NCBI GenBank assembly: GCA_934675095.1
Contig: CAKUPC010000003.1
Span: 1 to 64,000 of the forward strand
Length of the DNA: 64,000 nt
Origin: an uncultured Bacteroidales bacterium
Lineage (GTDB): Bacteria; Bacteroidota; Bacteroidia; Bacteroidales; UBA932
Direction of reading: 5' to 3'
Shown here one piece after another: positions 50,859 through 60,087 of this stretch. The notes under the pieces were generated by a model that saw nothing but the letters and a program-made list of their open reading frames with translations, was not told the origin of the DNA and searched no databases. The stretch's first letter is position 1; each line of letters opens with the position of its first letter. The position numbers were made by a program, and so were the translations under genes.

Positions 50859-53800
50859 ATGTCCAAGACACGAATCATAACCCTCGCCATCATCCTGACC
50901 ATCCTTCCGACGGCTATTTTTGCGACGAATATTTCCGCCGAAGGGAACGGCTTTCAGTTCAGGCACCTCAATATGGAGAACAGCAGTCTCTCCCACGATT
51001 TCGCCACCTGCGTGGTACGGGACAGCACAGGATTCATCTGGATCGGGACAACCAATGGGTTGAACAGGTTCGACGGGCATTCCATGACACCGTTCTACAA
51101 GGGGGATCTTTCTCTTCCGGGCTCCGTGATACTCGATCTCTGCCTCGACAAGGACCGCAGGATGTGGGTCAAGACCACCGACGGGACCTGCCGATATGAT
51201 TTCCGCTCCGACCGCTTCGTCCCAGAGGAGACCGGAATCTTCGAGGCCAAGGACTCGCTGATGAATTTTCGGAAGAACTATCTCACCAAAACCCTCGGAT
51301 TCGGGAAGGGCAACAGGGATATATTCATAAGGTATGTGACCATCGACTCGCGGGGAAGGTTCTGGATTGCGACGAATCTGGGGATATATGTCCACGACGT
51401 CTCCAACGGGACGACGCTCCATATAAGGCACGACGAGAATGACCCGTTTTCCCTGAGCGACGACAGAGTCTCCTCGATATTCCTCGAAGCGGAGGGAGAC
51501 ATCTGGATTACCACCGACACGGGAGTGAACTACGCGGATCGGTTCAGCTTGAGGCTCAGACGTTTCACTTCCGCCGACGGGGTTCCGCTCCGGCAGTCAT
51601 TCGTCAACGGAGTGTCACAGGGGAATGACGGGAAAATCTGGGTTTCCACGGAAAACGCCGGAGTCTTCTACTATGATATGTCAAAGGGAAAATTTTTCCG
51701 TTTCTCCCACCCTGCGCTGCCGCGTGTCATCTTGGGAATGAACTGCATTGACGGGGAACTGTGGGTGAGGACGCAGACCGGGCTGCTCCGGATTTTCCGG
51801 GACGGCCGGAGCCGGGAATACCGGCGGTCGCTCGACGGCAACCTTCTCAGGCAATGCCGGGCAATCTGCAAGGTGCCGAGAAACGACAGGCTGCTGCTCG
51901 CCACCAAGAACGGACTCTTTCAGTATGACAAGAATAGGGACGGCTTCGAACCGATTGAGGAGTTCCGGGACATATTCATAGAAAACGTCACAGAGGTCTC
52001 GTCCGGCGAAGTCTGGCTGTCCTGCTACAAGGACGGGGCGATAAGGTGGAACCCGCGCACCGGAGAAACGACCTCGTTCCCGCACGACGACAACGACCCG
52101 GGCAGCATGGCCTGCGACCGCGTGGTCTCGTGCACGGAGGCCTCGGACGGCTCAATCTGGTTCAGCACATTCGGCTGCGGACTGGCACGGATGAATCCCG
52201 ACGGGAGCTTCACGACATGGAACAGCCACAACCTCGGTCCCGACTTCACGAACGACCTCGCCAACGAAATCGTCGAGGACAACGGCGGGTTCTTCTGGAT
52301 AAGCACCTACAGGGGGCTGCTCCGCTTCAATCCGGCCACGCACGGAGTCTGCCCCTACACTGTCGGACAGGGCTTCCTCAACAACGAATATGCGGTGTTC
52401 TCCTGCATCCATCTGCCGAACGACGACATCATGATAGGTTCGCGTGACGGCATCGTTATGTTCAACGCGGGCGAGTTCACCGCCGCGCCGGAAAATTCGC
52501 GGATTGTCATCACGGACTTCCTCATCGACGGACTCCGCGTGTCCCCCGGTGATTCAGGCTCGCCCATCGACAGGAACATCGACCTTGTCAGGAAGGTGAC
52601 GCTCAACCCGTCGCAGAACTCCTTCGCGTTCAAGGTTTCCCTGCTCAAGGCCGGATATAGCGGCAACCGAATCGAATACAGACTGAAAGGGTGGAACGAC
52701 AAATGGGCGGAGACCGGATCCGACGGAGTCGTGTCTTTTTCGAACATCCCTCACGGAAAATATGCCCTCGAAATAAGGAAAGGACAGAATCCGGACAATG
52801 CCGGCGTCACCCATCCGGAAATCGAGATTACCGTGCGGCCACCGCTGTACCTCAGAGCATGGGCCATACTCGCATACATCGCGGGCGGAATCCTTCTTGT
52901 CGCCCTCATTGTATTCTGCGCCCTCAGGCTCTCTGCAAGAAAAACCGAGCGGAGGCGGCTTGAGGAAAGACTTGAGACTGACATGGAGAACATGAAGGAG
53001 AAGATGATGTTCCTGTCCAATGTCGTCCACGAGATAAAGACACCGCTCACGCTGATAAAGTCGCCCGTAAGCAACATCAGAAAAACTCACCCGGACGACG
53101 TGGGGATTCAGAACGACCTGAAGATAATAGACAATTCGGCGAGCTACCTGACATCCCTGTCGAACGAACTTCTGGAATATGTGAGGGTGGAACAGAAAGG
53201 ATATATCCTTGAAAAGGGATGCATGAACCTGACTGACAAGCTGAAGGAACTGCTGTTCAACTATTCGGAGACGGCAGGCGCGAAGGGCATCGTGCTTGAG
53301 ACGCGGATTCCTTCCGAAGCGGTGTGGATATGCGCGGACAAGCCGGCGGTCAACAAAATCGTGAACAACCTGCTGATTAACGCGATAAAATATTGCAGTT
53401 CAAGGATTTTCGTAAGTCTCGATACTGACGGAAACAGCGTGACACTGACCGTAGGCAACGACGGCGAACCCATCCCCGAGGAATGGAAGGAAAGAATCTT
53501 CAGGCCATTCATGAGGGCTTCGGGAGTGAAACTGAACAAGGTGGACGGCATCGGGCTGGGGCTGCCGCTCGCAAGGTCGCTGGCGGAGATGAACTCCGGC
53601 AGTCTCGTGCTTGCGGACAATCCCGGGATTACCGAGTTCAGGCTGACATTCCCGACCGTGACGCCGGCGGAAACAGCAGGAGCCGCCGACGGGAGTACCG
53701 CAGGCACGGAGCCGGGAGAGGTTGCCGGCAATGACGCCGCAGTGCAGGCAGCGAGGGCTGACCGGGTCAACATCCTGGTTGCCGAGGACAATGACGGACT

Positions 53801-54545
53801 GCGCGGCTACCTCGCGTCACAGCTGGCACAGAACTACAACGTGTTCACGGCAGAGGACGGACTAGCCGCGATAGGACTTCTTCGGGAAAAGGACATAGCA
53901 CTCGTGGTCTCGGATGTGGCGATGCCGCAGATGGACGGGGTCGAGCTGTGCAGGACAATCAGGAAGGACATGGACATCTCTCATGTCATGATAATACTCA
54001 CAAGCGGACGCAACGACATGAAGCTCAAGCTCGCCTGCATGGAAAGCGGAGCCAACCTCTATATGGAAAAGCCGCTGGACATGGACTATCTCAGAGCCTG
54101 CATAGCAAATCTCCTTGACAAGAAGAACATGATGCAGAAGGCCCTGCGCAACAGCCTTTCCATGAGCGAGGAGGAAGACTTTTCGCTCAGCCGGCAGGAC
54201 AGGGAGTTCCTTGGCAGGATTGACAAGGTGATTATGGAGAACATCAACGATCCTGCCCTGGCCGTCGAACAGCTCGAAACGGAGGTCAACATGAGCAGTT
54301 CGAGCCTCCTGCGCAAATTCCGCAGGCTGCTGAACACCACCCCGAACAACTACATCCGCACAAAGCGCCTGCTCCTTGCCCGCAAGATGTTCGACGAGGG
54401 CGAGGACCGGATCAGCGACGTATGCTACTCCTGCGGCTTCAACAGCACCTCCTATTTCGCGAAATGCTTCCGTGAATACTTCGGCTGCGCACCCGCCGAA
54501 TACATGAAGAAGATACATATAAACACAAACAAATCTTTGACATAA
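50859..54545 (+). CDS. Hybrid two-component system sensor/regulator (HTCS)
   Basis: 1228 residues from MSKTRIITLAIIL, a signal peptide. Residues ~30-580 are periplasmic Reg_prop propeller repeats (DSTGFIWIGTTNGLNRFDG and similar), and ~595-655 a Y_Y_Y domain. One membrane helix lies near 666-690. HisKA has HEIKTPLTLIKSP (phospho-His ~724), and HATPase has NKIVNNLLINAIKY (~832). A receiver domain carries VVSDVAMPQMDG (phospho-Asp ~1019). An AraC helix-turn-helix pair ends the protein. It should sense a breakdown product of the target glycan and turn on the divergent susC operon. Its stop overlaps the next start by one base. Confidence 0.97.
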   Translation: MSKTRIITLAIILTILPTAIFATNISAEGNGFQFRHLNMENSSLSHDFATCVVRDSTGFIWIGTTNGLNRFDGHSMTPFYKGDLSLPGSVILDLCLDKDRRMWVKTTDGTCRYDFRSDRFVPEETGIFEAKDSLMNFRKNYLTKTLGFGKGNRDIFIRYVTIDSRGRFWIATNLGIYVHDVSNGTTLHIRHDENDPFSLSDDRVSSIFLEAEGDIWITTDTGVNYADRFSLRLRRFTSADGVPLRQSFVNGVSQGNDGKIWVSTENAGVFYYDMSKGKFFRFSHPALPRVILGMNCIDGELWVRTQTGLLRIFRDGRSREYRRSLDGNLLRQCRAICKVPRNDRLLLATKNGLFQYDKNRDGFEPIEEFRDIFIENVTEVSSGEVWLSCYKDGAIRWNPRTGETTSFPHDDNDPGSMACDRVVSCTEASDGSIWFSTFGCGLARMNPDGSFTTWNSHNLGPDFTNDLANEIVEDNGGFFWISTYRGLLRFNPATHGVCPYTVGQGFLNNEYAVFSCIHLPNDDIMIGSRDGIVMFNAGEFTAAPENSRIVITDFLIDGLRVSPGDSGSPIDRNIDLVRKVTLNPSQNSFAFKVSLLKAGYSGNRIEYRLKGWNDKWAETGSDGVVSFSNIPHGKYALEIRKGQNPDNAGVTHPEIEITVRPPLYLRAWAILAYIAGGILLVALIVFCALRLSARKTERRRLEERLETDMENMKEKMMFLSNVVHEIKTPLTLIKSPVSNIRKTHPDDVGIQNDLKIIDNSASYLTSLSNELLEYVRVEQKGYILEKGCMNLTDKLKELLFNYSETAGAKGIVLETRIPSEAVWICADKPAVNKIVNNLLINAIKYCSSRIFVSLDTDGNSVTLTVGNDGEPIPEEWKERIFRPFMRASGVKLNKVDGIGLGLPLARSLAEMNSGSLVLADNPGITEFRLTFPTVTPAETAGAADGSTAGTEPGEVAGNDAAVQAARADRVNILVAEDNDGLRGYLASQLAQNYNVFTAEDGLAAIGLLREKDIALVVSDVAMPQMDGVELCRTIRKDMDISHVMIILTSGRNDMKLKLACMESGANLYMEKPLDMDYLRACIANLLDKKNMMQKALRNSLSMSEEEDFSLSRQDREFLGRIDKVIMENINDPALAVEQLETEVNMSSSSLLRKFRRLLNTTPNNYIRTKRLLLARKMFDEGEDRISDVCYSCGFNSTSYFAKCFREYFGCAPAEYMKKIHINTNKSLT

Positions 54546-57349
54546 TGAAATCAAGACTTTCGGCATTCTCCGTCATTTCCGCCCTCGCGGCACTTTTCAT
54601 TTCCTGCACCAAGACCGAACCGGAGGACAAGCCGGGCGAAAGCGTGGCTGTCCCGTCCGCGGCGACTCCGTCATGGGGAGCCTCGCCGGTGAAGGTCGGC
54701 ATACTCGGAGACTCAATCTCCACCTTCGACGGATGGATTCCTGAAGGCTACCGCACGTTCTATCCATACACCGGGACAAAGGCAAGCCTGACGCAGGTCG
54801 GGCAGACATGGTGGCATAGGCTCGTCTATAACCTCATGCCCGATGCCGTTTTGGACAGGAACCTCTCCTATGCGAGGACACGGGTAACGAAAAACAAGAC
54901 GCCGGACACGACGAAGCCGGATGTTGATGAAAACGATTTCGTCACCCGCTGCACGCTGTTCGATGACCCTGACATAATAATCATCGCCGGAGGCACGAAC
55001 GACCGTCCCTGCGTTTCCTCCGGACTCGTCGGCGAATATGACTACGATTCCCCGACCGCAGAACTTGACCGCTTTCAGTTCAGGCAGGCATATATCTGCC
55101 TTGTCAGGACAATAATGGAGAAATATCCGGACACGAAAATAGTCTGCGTCGTTAATGACCTTCTGCTGACGCCGACCTACAAGGCAATAGGTGAATCCAT
55201 CGAGACAATCGCGGAACACTATGGGCTGCCGTGCACACGCATCGGCATGACGCTTGAGACTGTTGGAGACGGAGTGCATCCGAGTTCCGACGGAGCGGAA
55301 TACTGGGCCGGAAGGGTTCACGAAACCCTCCGCGAAGAGGGTCTGCTGACCTACAGGAAACCACGGGCATCAGCGTCCGAGTTAATGTCCCGCAGCCTTT
55401 CGGACGGCGAGATTCTCTGCTGCACCGATGAGGGTACAACAACAAAGACCACTCTCAGCGAGTCGCTGAAGGTCCTTTGGGAAAGGGAGGACAAAGTGAA
55501 GATTTTCAGCTCCGAGTGCCTGGAAGGCGTGACGTATTCGGTTTCGGAGATTTCAGACGACCGTTCGGCAGCCGTCTTTTCCGCAGACACTCCGGTCGGC
55601 GGCTCTCCGCGCTACACCGTCTATCCGGCATCCGCAGTAAAGTCGTTCAGCCTCGACGGCGGCAAGGCCACGGCAGTGCTCGACCTTTCGGAGGCCATGA
55701 GTTCCGCCCTTGACTCCGGTATGGAGCAGGACACCGCACTTTCGGAAAAGACCGTCGTCTCGGCGCTGCCCATGGCGGCAAGGTCCGAGGGCAGCCTGTT
55801 TTCATTCAGAAACCTTTTCGGAGCCGTCTGCATAAGGGTCTATGACTACGCCCGACTCGGCCTTGACGTCAAGGGCATCACGCTCACCTCACGCGACGGC
55901 AAGGCAATAGGCGGAGATGCGACGATAGACCTCGACAACTGCGAGCCCGTAGGCTTCAGCGGCGGCTCATCGGCGACGAGGGAACTGAAGGAGCCTGTTT
56001 CCATAGACAGCTACGGCTGGACTTCATGGAGCACCCATTCCGGTTCGGCATATTCCAAGCACGCCCGCCAGTTCGTCTTCTTCGTACCCGCCGGAAGCTA
56101 TCCGCAAGGCTTCGACGTGACGGTGACCGACACGAAAGGCCTGAGCTACACGTTCGCCAGCGGTCCTGTGGAAGTCGGCGGAGGCAGCGTCGTGAAGCTT
56201 GAGCGTCACCCGATTACGGTCTATTACGGCAGTTCCAACTGCATCACGGCAAAGCCCGGTGACAGTTCCGTAAAGTTCGATGTGACCCCTTACTGCTCCT
56301 TCAGCGAGCGCTTCGAGCGTTCCGGCATAATCGTCGGAAACGCCGCCGAGGCAGTCGGCGGAGCCGCCGTTCTCTGGCAGCAGGAGCATGGCTGCCCGCT
56401 CTCCGACCTGACCGCTACATCGAACCGCGGAACCGTCATTCCGTCCGGGACAGCTCCGACAATTGAAAAAGAAGGAGACAAGCTTTTCATGACGGTGTCT
56501 CTCACCGGCACGGCAGGCAACGCCGTGGTGGCGCTCAAGGACAAGAGCGGAGAAGTCCTCTGGTCGTTCCACATCTGGGTCAGCGACATCACGGACATCG
56601 GGTGCAGCAGCGCGGAAGACGGTGATTTCATGCTTATGGACAGGAACCTCGGCGCGACTTCCGCCCTTGACAAGTCCCGCTGCGAGGAGTCCGAAATACG
56701 CAATTCATTCGGAATGTTCTACCAATGGGGACGCAAGGACCCGTTCCCGCGTTCAGTAAGCACCGGAACGCGCGGCCAGAGCGGCAGTTTCGCGCTTGCC
56801 ACATCCGTGAAGCGCACCGACAATGTCATAGGCTCCATAGGCTACACGCTCAAGAACCCGACCGCACGGCAGTATGTGCTCTCAAGCGGCTGCAACTGGC
56901 TCATGACCTACATCAACGACCTTTGGGGCTCCAGGTTCGCCAGCGCGGACATTACGAAGATTGCATCCGAGAACCGCCGCACAGAAGGTGTCAAGACAGC
57001 GTTCGACCCGTGTCCGAAGGGCTACCGCGTACCCGACCTGTGCCACATGGACGCACTTCTCCAGCTAAACTCCGGAAAACTCGCGGCAGCCGACCGTGAC
57101 AAGTACTACGGCTTCATCCTCAACACCGGCAAGTCCACCAGCTACTTCCCCGCAGCCGGATTCGTCTCCTCGGCCAAGGAGGCCGCCACGGCAGTCACCA
57201 ACGAAAGCTACTGGTGCATGTACTGGACAAGCTCCACGGCAGTTCTCAACGCGCCCTACCTCTACGCCGACGCGACCGGGAATCCGTCATGGAAATTCGG
57301 CGTGAGGGGGCATCTCCTCCCCGTGCGCTGCCTCAAAATGAAACAGTGA
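54545..57349 (+). CDS. SGNH-hydrolase lipoprotein fused to a FISUMP domain
   Basis: 934 residues with lipobox LFISC. Residues ~50-270 are an SGNH/GDSL hydrolase: block I VGILGDSIS, block III AGGTND, block V DGVHPSSDG, so esterase (deacetylase) activity is likely. Residues ~290-570 are a fimbrillin-like beta region. The C-terminal ~270 residues are a FISUMP domain (LMDRNLGATS, FYQWGRKDPFP, FDPCPKGYRVP, LLPVRCLKMKQ), matching the lipoprotein at 42263-44320. The gene is translationally coupled to the sensor (TAATG overlap), which is unusual for an enzyme. Confidence 0.83.
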   Translation: MKSRLSAFSVISALAALFISCTKTEPEDKPGESVAVPSAATPSWGASPVKVGILGDSISTFDGWIPEGYRTFYPYTGTKASLTQVGQTWWHRLVYNLMPDAVLDRNLSYARTRVTKNKTPDTTKPDVDENDFVTRCTLFDDPDIIIIAGGTNDRPCVSSGLVGEYDYDSPTAELDRFQFRQAYICLVRTIMEKYPDTKIVCVVNDLLLTPTYKAIGESIETIAEHYGLPCTRIGMTLETVGDGVHPSSDGAEYWAGRVHETLREEGLLTYRKPRASASELMSRSLSDGEILCCTDEGTTTKTTLSESLKVLWEREDKVKIFSSECLEGVTYSVSEISDDRSAAVFSADTPVGGSPRYTVYPASAVKSFSLDGGKATAVLDLSEAMSSALDSGMEQDTALSEKTVVSALPMAARSEGSLFSFRNLFGAVCIRVYDYARLGLDVKGITLTSRDGKAIGGDATIDLDNCEPVGFSGGSSATRELKEPVSIDSYGWTSWSTHSGSAYSKHARQFVFFVPAGSYPQGFDVTVTDTKGLSYTFASGPVEVGGGSVVKLERHPITVYYGSSNCITAKPGDSSVKFDVTPYCSFSERFERSGIIVGNAAEAVGGAAVLWQQEHGCPLSDLTATSNRGTVIPSGTAPTIEKEGDKLFMTVSLTGTAGNAVVALKDKSGEVLWSFHIWVSDITDIGCSSAEDGDFMLMDRNLGATSALDKSRCEESEIRNSFGMFYQWGRKDPFPRSVSTGTRGQSGSFALATSVKRTDNVIGSIGYTLKNPTARQYVLSSGCNWLMTYINDLWGSRFASADITKIASENRRTEGVKTAFDPCPKGYRVPDLCHMDALLQLNSGKLAAADRDKYYGFILNTGKSTSYFPAAGFVSSAKEAATAVTNESYWCMYWTSSTAVLNAPYLYADATGNPSWKFGVRGHLLPVRCLKMKQ

Positions 57350-57356
57350 CGCCACC

Positions 57357-57388
57357 GCCCCTCACGAATTATCCGTGAGGGGCTTTTT
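57357..57388 (+). terminator. Terminator of the HTCS / SGNH genes
   Basis: Perfect 10-pair stem GCCCCTCACG / CGTGAGGGGC around a 7-base loop, followed by T5, 7 bases after the stop. Confidence 0.92.
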
Positions 57389-57420
57389 CATGACCACGGG
57401 TGCATAACAAAATATTTTAT

Positions 57421-57428
57421 TAACTTTG
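57421..57428 (+). promoter_or_regulatory. -7 box of the steroid-reductase-like gene
   Basis: TAACTTTG is a full match, 19 bases before the ATG at 57448. No clear -33. Confidence 0.6.
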
Positions 57429-57447
57429 CACGATTTTGCATCTGATT

Positions 57448-58275
57448 ATGAATTTGTATTACACAGTTATGACCGTCATGGCAGTTCTCGCTGTCTTCGT
57501 GTTCATAATGCTCTTTTACTTCAAGGCCGGCTACGGCTACCTTTCAAACAGCAAATGGGGACCGACGATTCCCAACAAGGCCGCGTGGATAATCATGGAG
57601 GCCCCGTCCTTCTTCTACCTGCTGTTCTACACGCTCAAGTTCGCGCTTGACGGTCCGGGAGCGGGCGCAGGGATTGACGGCATCGTGAACGGCAACTGCA
57701 CCGGAGTGCTCTATTTCATGGCGGGGCTTTTCCTGCTGCACTATTTCCAGCGCTCGTTCATATTCCCTCTGCTTATGAGAGGAAAGAGCACGACTCCGGT
57801 TGCAATAATGCTCATGGGCATGGTGTTCAACACCATAAACGCCTTTCTCATAGCCGGCTGGATTTTCGGAATCCCGGGGCTTATGGAGGCACAGGCACCG
57901 GAGGGATATTACACTCCCGCATGGTTCCGCGACCCGCGCTTCATCATCGGAACGGTAATTTTCTTCACCGGAATGGCGATAAACCTCAATTCGGACCACG
58001 TCATCCGCAATCTTCGCAAACCGGGTGACACGAAGCACTATATTCCGAAAAAGGGTATGTACAAATACGTCACGAGCGCGAACTATTTCGGAGAACTAGT
58101 CGAATGGATAGGATATGCGATACTCACGTGGTCGCCGGCGGGTCTGCTCTTCGCGGTGTGGACGTTCGCGAACCTCGGGCCGAGGGCGAAGTCGCTGACG
58201 GAAAAATATGAGGAGGAGTTCGGGGAGGAATATACCTCTCTCCATAAGAAAAATCTTATACCATATATATGGTAA
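57448..58275 (+). CDS. Steroid 5-alpha-reductase homologue (SRD5A family)
   Basis: 275 residues, about the size of human SRD5A1/2, with 6-7 membrane helices. Signature stretches align well with the human enzymes: AWIIMEAPSF (human QELPSF; the NADPH/substrate Glu is kept, Gln becomes Met), LHYFQRSFIFPLLMRG (human LHYFHRTFVYSLLNRG), INLNSDHVIRNLRKPGD, YVTSANYFGELVEWIGYA, and the C-terminal IPYIW (human IPFIF). The family reduces a C4-C5 double bond of 3-keto steroids with NADPH at the membrane. Substrates in gut bacteria could be bile-acid or hormone intermediates. A flavin ene-reductase gene follows. Confidence 0.88.
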   Translation: MNLYYTVMTVMAVLAVFVFIMLFYFKAGYGYLSNSKWGPTIPNKAAWIIMEAPSFFYLLFYTLKFALDGPGAGAGIDGIVNGNCTGVLYFMAGLFLLHYFQRSFIFPLLMRGKSTTPVAIMLMGMVFNTINAFLIAGWIFGIPGLMEAQAPEGYYTPAWFRDPRFIIGTVIFFTGMAINLNSDHVIRNLRKPGDTKHYIPKKGMYKYVTSANYFGELVEWIGYAILTWSPAGLLFAVWTFANLGPRAKSLTEKYEEEFGEEYTSLHKKNLIPYIW

Positions 58276-58298
58276 TTTGAATATCTTTTTGGTCTATA

Positions 58299-58348
58299 TT
58301 TATTCTTTCATCGGTCACATACCCCGGTATGCTCCCTCTTCAAGAATA
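58299..58348 (+). repeat. Inverted repeats between the two reductase genes
   Basis: CATACC-CC-GGTATG forms a short palindrome in the middle, and TTTATTCTT / AAGAATAAA flank it as an outer pair. The stretch resembles a dispersed Bacteroidales intergenic sequence that I remember, but only one copy is here. Confidence 0.4.
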
Positions 58349-58386
58349 AATCTATCCTCAAAAATCTGATTCAAATCATCTAAGGA

Positions 58387-58428
58387 TTGATTGAGATAAA
58401 TTGATTGAGATAAATTGATTGAGATAAA
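58387..58428 (+). repeat. Three perfect 14-base tandem repeats before the ene-reductase ATG
   Basis: TTGATTGAGATAAA occurs three times with no gap, ending 9 bases before the ATG at 58438. Each unit carries TTG and TA-like pieces, so copy number would change promoter or leader spacing. Confidence 0.85.
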
Positions 58429-58437
58429 TTACAAAAT

Positions 58438-59697
58438 ATGAGTGAAATTTTCACGCCTTATAAACTCGGGCCGATAGAGCTGCGGAACAGGACTATACGT
58501 TCGGCGGCGTTCGAGGGGATGGGCAGGAACAACGCCCCGACCGAGGAACTTTTCAACTACCACAAGGCTGTGGCGCACGGCGGAATCGGAATGACGACCG
58601 TTGCATACGCGGCGGTGTGCCGGAGCGGAATCAGCTTCGACTCGCAGCTCTGGATGCGCGAGGAGATTGTTCCGGAGCTCAAAAAGCTCACGGACGCGGT
58701 TCACGCGGAGGGCGCGAAGGCCAGCATCCAGCTCGGCCACTGCGGAAACATGACCCACAGGCGCACCTGCGGGCAGACCCCGATCGGAGCAGTCAACGGG
58801 TTCAACCTCTACTCACCCACCTTCTACAGGAAGATGAAGCAGGAGGACATCGACTTTGTGGTGAAGTCATACGGCGATGCGGTAAGGCTCGCAATGAATG
58901 CGGGTTTCGACTGCGTTGAAATTCACGCCGGACACGGCTACCTCATCTCGCAGTTCCTCTCCCCTTACACGAACCACCGCCACGACCGCTACGGCGGCAG
59001 CCTCGACAACCGCATGAACTTCATGCGCGAGTGCATCCGCGAGGTGGTGAAGGCGGCGGACGGCAAGATTGCAGTGACGGCCAAGCTCAACACCCGCGAC
59101 GGCTTCAGGGGCGGTCAGGAAGTTGACGAGCTCATCGAGGTGGCAAAGGAACTTCGCAAACTCGGGGTCGATGCCATCACGCTCTCCGGAGGTTTCGTGA
59201 GCCGCGCCCCTATGTACGTGATGCGCGGGGAGTTCCCGACCAAGGCCATCGCGCACTATATGCCTAAGTCCTTCTGGTGGCTCAAGATAGGCCTGCACCT
59301 CGGCGCATGGGCTGTCTGCCCCACCGAGACGTTCAGGCACCTCTTCTTCATGGAGGACGCTCTCAAGTTCAAGGCCGCGATGCCGGACTATCCGTTCATC
59401 TATGTGGGAGGCGTGACCACCGGAGAAGATGCTCGCAAGGTTCTTGAAAACGGATTCCCTCTTTTCCAGATGGGACGCGCCGTGCTCGAAGACCCGGATT
59501 TCGTGAACAAGCTCAAGGCGGACGAGAACCACTGCAGCGGCTGCACGCACTCGAACTTCTGCATAGGCCGAATGTACACGCTCTCTGCCCAGTGCCACAA
59601 GCACTGCCAGGACATCACGCCTGCCCTCGAACGCGAAGTTCACCGCATCGAGGCCCGCAACGACCGTCGCGAGCGCAAGGCGGGTTATAAGAAATAA
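58438..59697 (+). CDS. Old Yellow Enzyme family NADH:flavin oxidoreductase (single-domain)
   Basis: 419 residues: an FMN TIM barrel with EIHAGHGYLISQFLSPYTNHRHDRYGGS (catalytic HxGH plus the RYGGS turn) near residues 160-187, FIYVGGVTT, and a C-terminal CSGCTHSNFCIG cysteine cluster that may hold iron-sulfur. It ends there. The C-terminal FAD/NAD(P)H half found in 2,4-dienoyl-CoA reductase and BaiCD is missing, so electrons must come from a partner or directly from NADH. Gut OYE proteins include 5-beta-reductases of steroids and bile acids. The neighbouring SRD5A homologue makes that a fair guess, not proof. Confidence 0.85.
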   Translation: MSEIFTPYKLGPIELRNRTIRSAAFEGMGRNNAPTEELFNYHKAVAHGGIGMTTVAYAAVCRSGISFDSQLWMREEIVPELKKLTDAVHAEGAKASIQLGHCGNMTHRRTCGQTPIGAVNGFNLYSPTFYRKMKQEDIDFVVKSYGDAVRLAMNAGFDCVEIHAGHGYLISQFLSPYTNHRHDRYGGSLDNRMNFMRECIREVVKAADGKIAVTAKLNTRDGFRGGQEVDELIEVAKELRKLGVDAITLSGGFVSRAPMYVMRGEFPTKAIAHYMPKSFWWLKIGLHLGAWAVCPTETFRHLFFMEDALKFKAAMPDYPFIYVGGVTTGEDARKVLENGFPLFQMGRAVLEDPDFVNKLKADENHCSGCTHSNFCIGRMYTLSAQCHKHCQDITPALEREVHRIEARNDRRERKAGYKK

Positions 59698-60041
59698 CAG
59701 GTAAATCGGTTTGTCGCGCCCGAAAGGGTGAGGAAAGTCCGGGCAGGGAAGGGCATCCCGCAGTGGAAAGCACTGATGGAGGTAACTTTATGACCGTCGT
59801 AACAGAAAATAACCGCTGCATCAGAGGCACGGGCACGCCTACGGGAACGGCCCGACCGCAGCAAGGGTGAAAACGTGAGGCAAGAGCTCACGACCGGCCG
59901 CGGCGACGCGCCCGGGGTACGGGTCCGGGACCTGCAAGACCAAATATATCGGTAATCAAGGGCTGCCCGCCCGCTGCCGAGGGGTAGGTTGCGAAGATAA
60001 ATGACAGATTAAAACAGAACCCGGCTTACGGATTTGCCTGC
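59698..60041 (+). ncRNA. rnpB: RNase P RNA (class A)
   Basis: Conserved pieces occur in order: GAGGAAAGTCCGGGC, ACAGAAAATAACCGC, GCAAGGGTGAAAACGTGAGG, AAGAGCTCACGACCGGCC, GGTAGGTTGCG and ACAGAACCCGGCTTAC. AGGTAAATC at the 5' end pairs with GATTTGCCT at the 3' end as P1. It starts right after the ene-reductase stop codon. Confidence 0.95.
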
Positions 60042-60078
60042 ACTAGAAAAGGACAGCGAAAGCTGCCCTTTTTTAGTG
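60041..60078 (+). terminator. Terminator of RNase P RNA
   Basis: AAAAGG.CAGC pairs with GCTG.CCTTTT around GAAA, with outer CACTA/TAGTG pairs and a T-run. Confidence 0.8.
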
Positions 60079-60087
60079 CGAAAGCCC

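Noticed and set aside
57448..58275. Isoprenylcysteine or phosphatidylethanolamine methyltransferase
   Set aside because: These share the membrane fold, but the N-terminal Glu motif and NSDHVIRNLRKPGD stretch match steroid 5-alpha-reductases much better.
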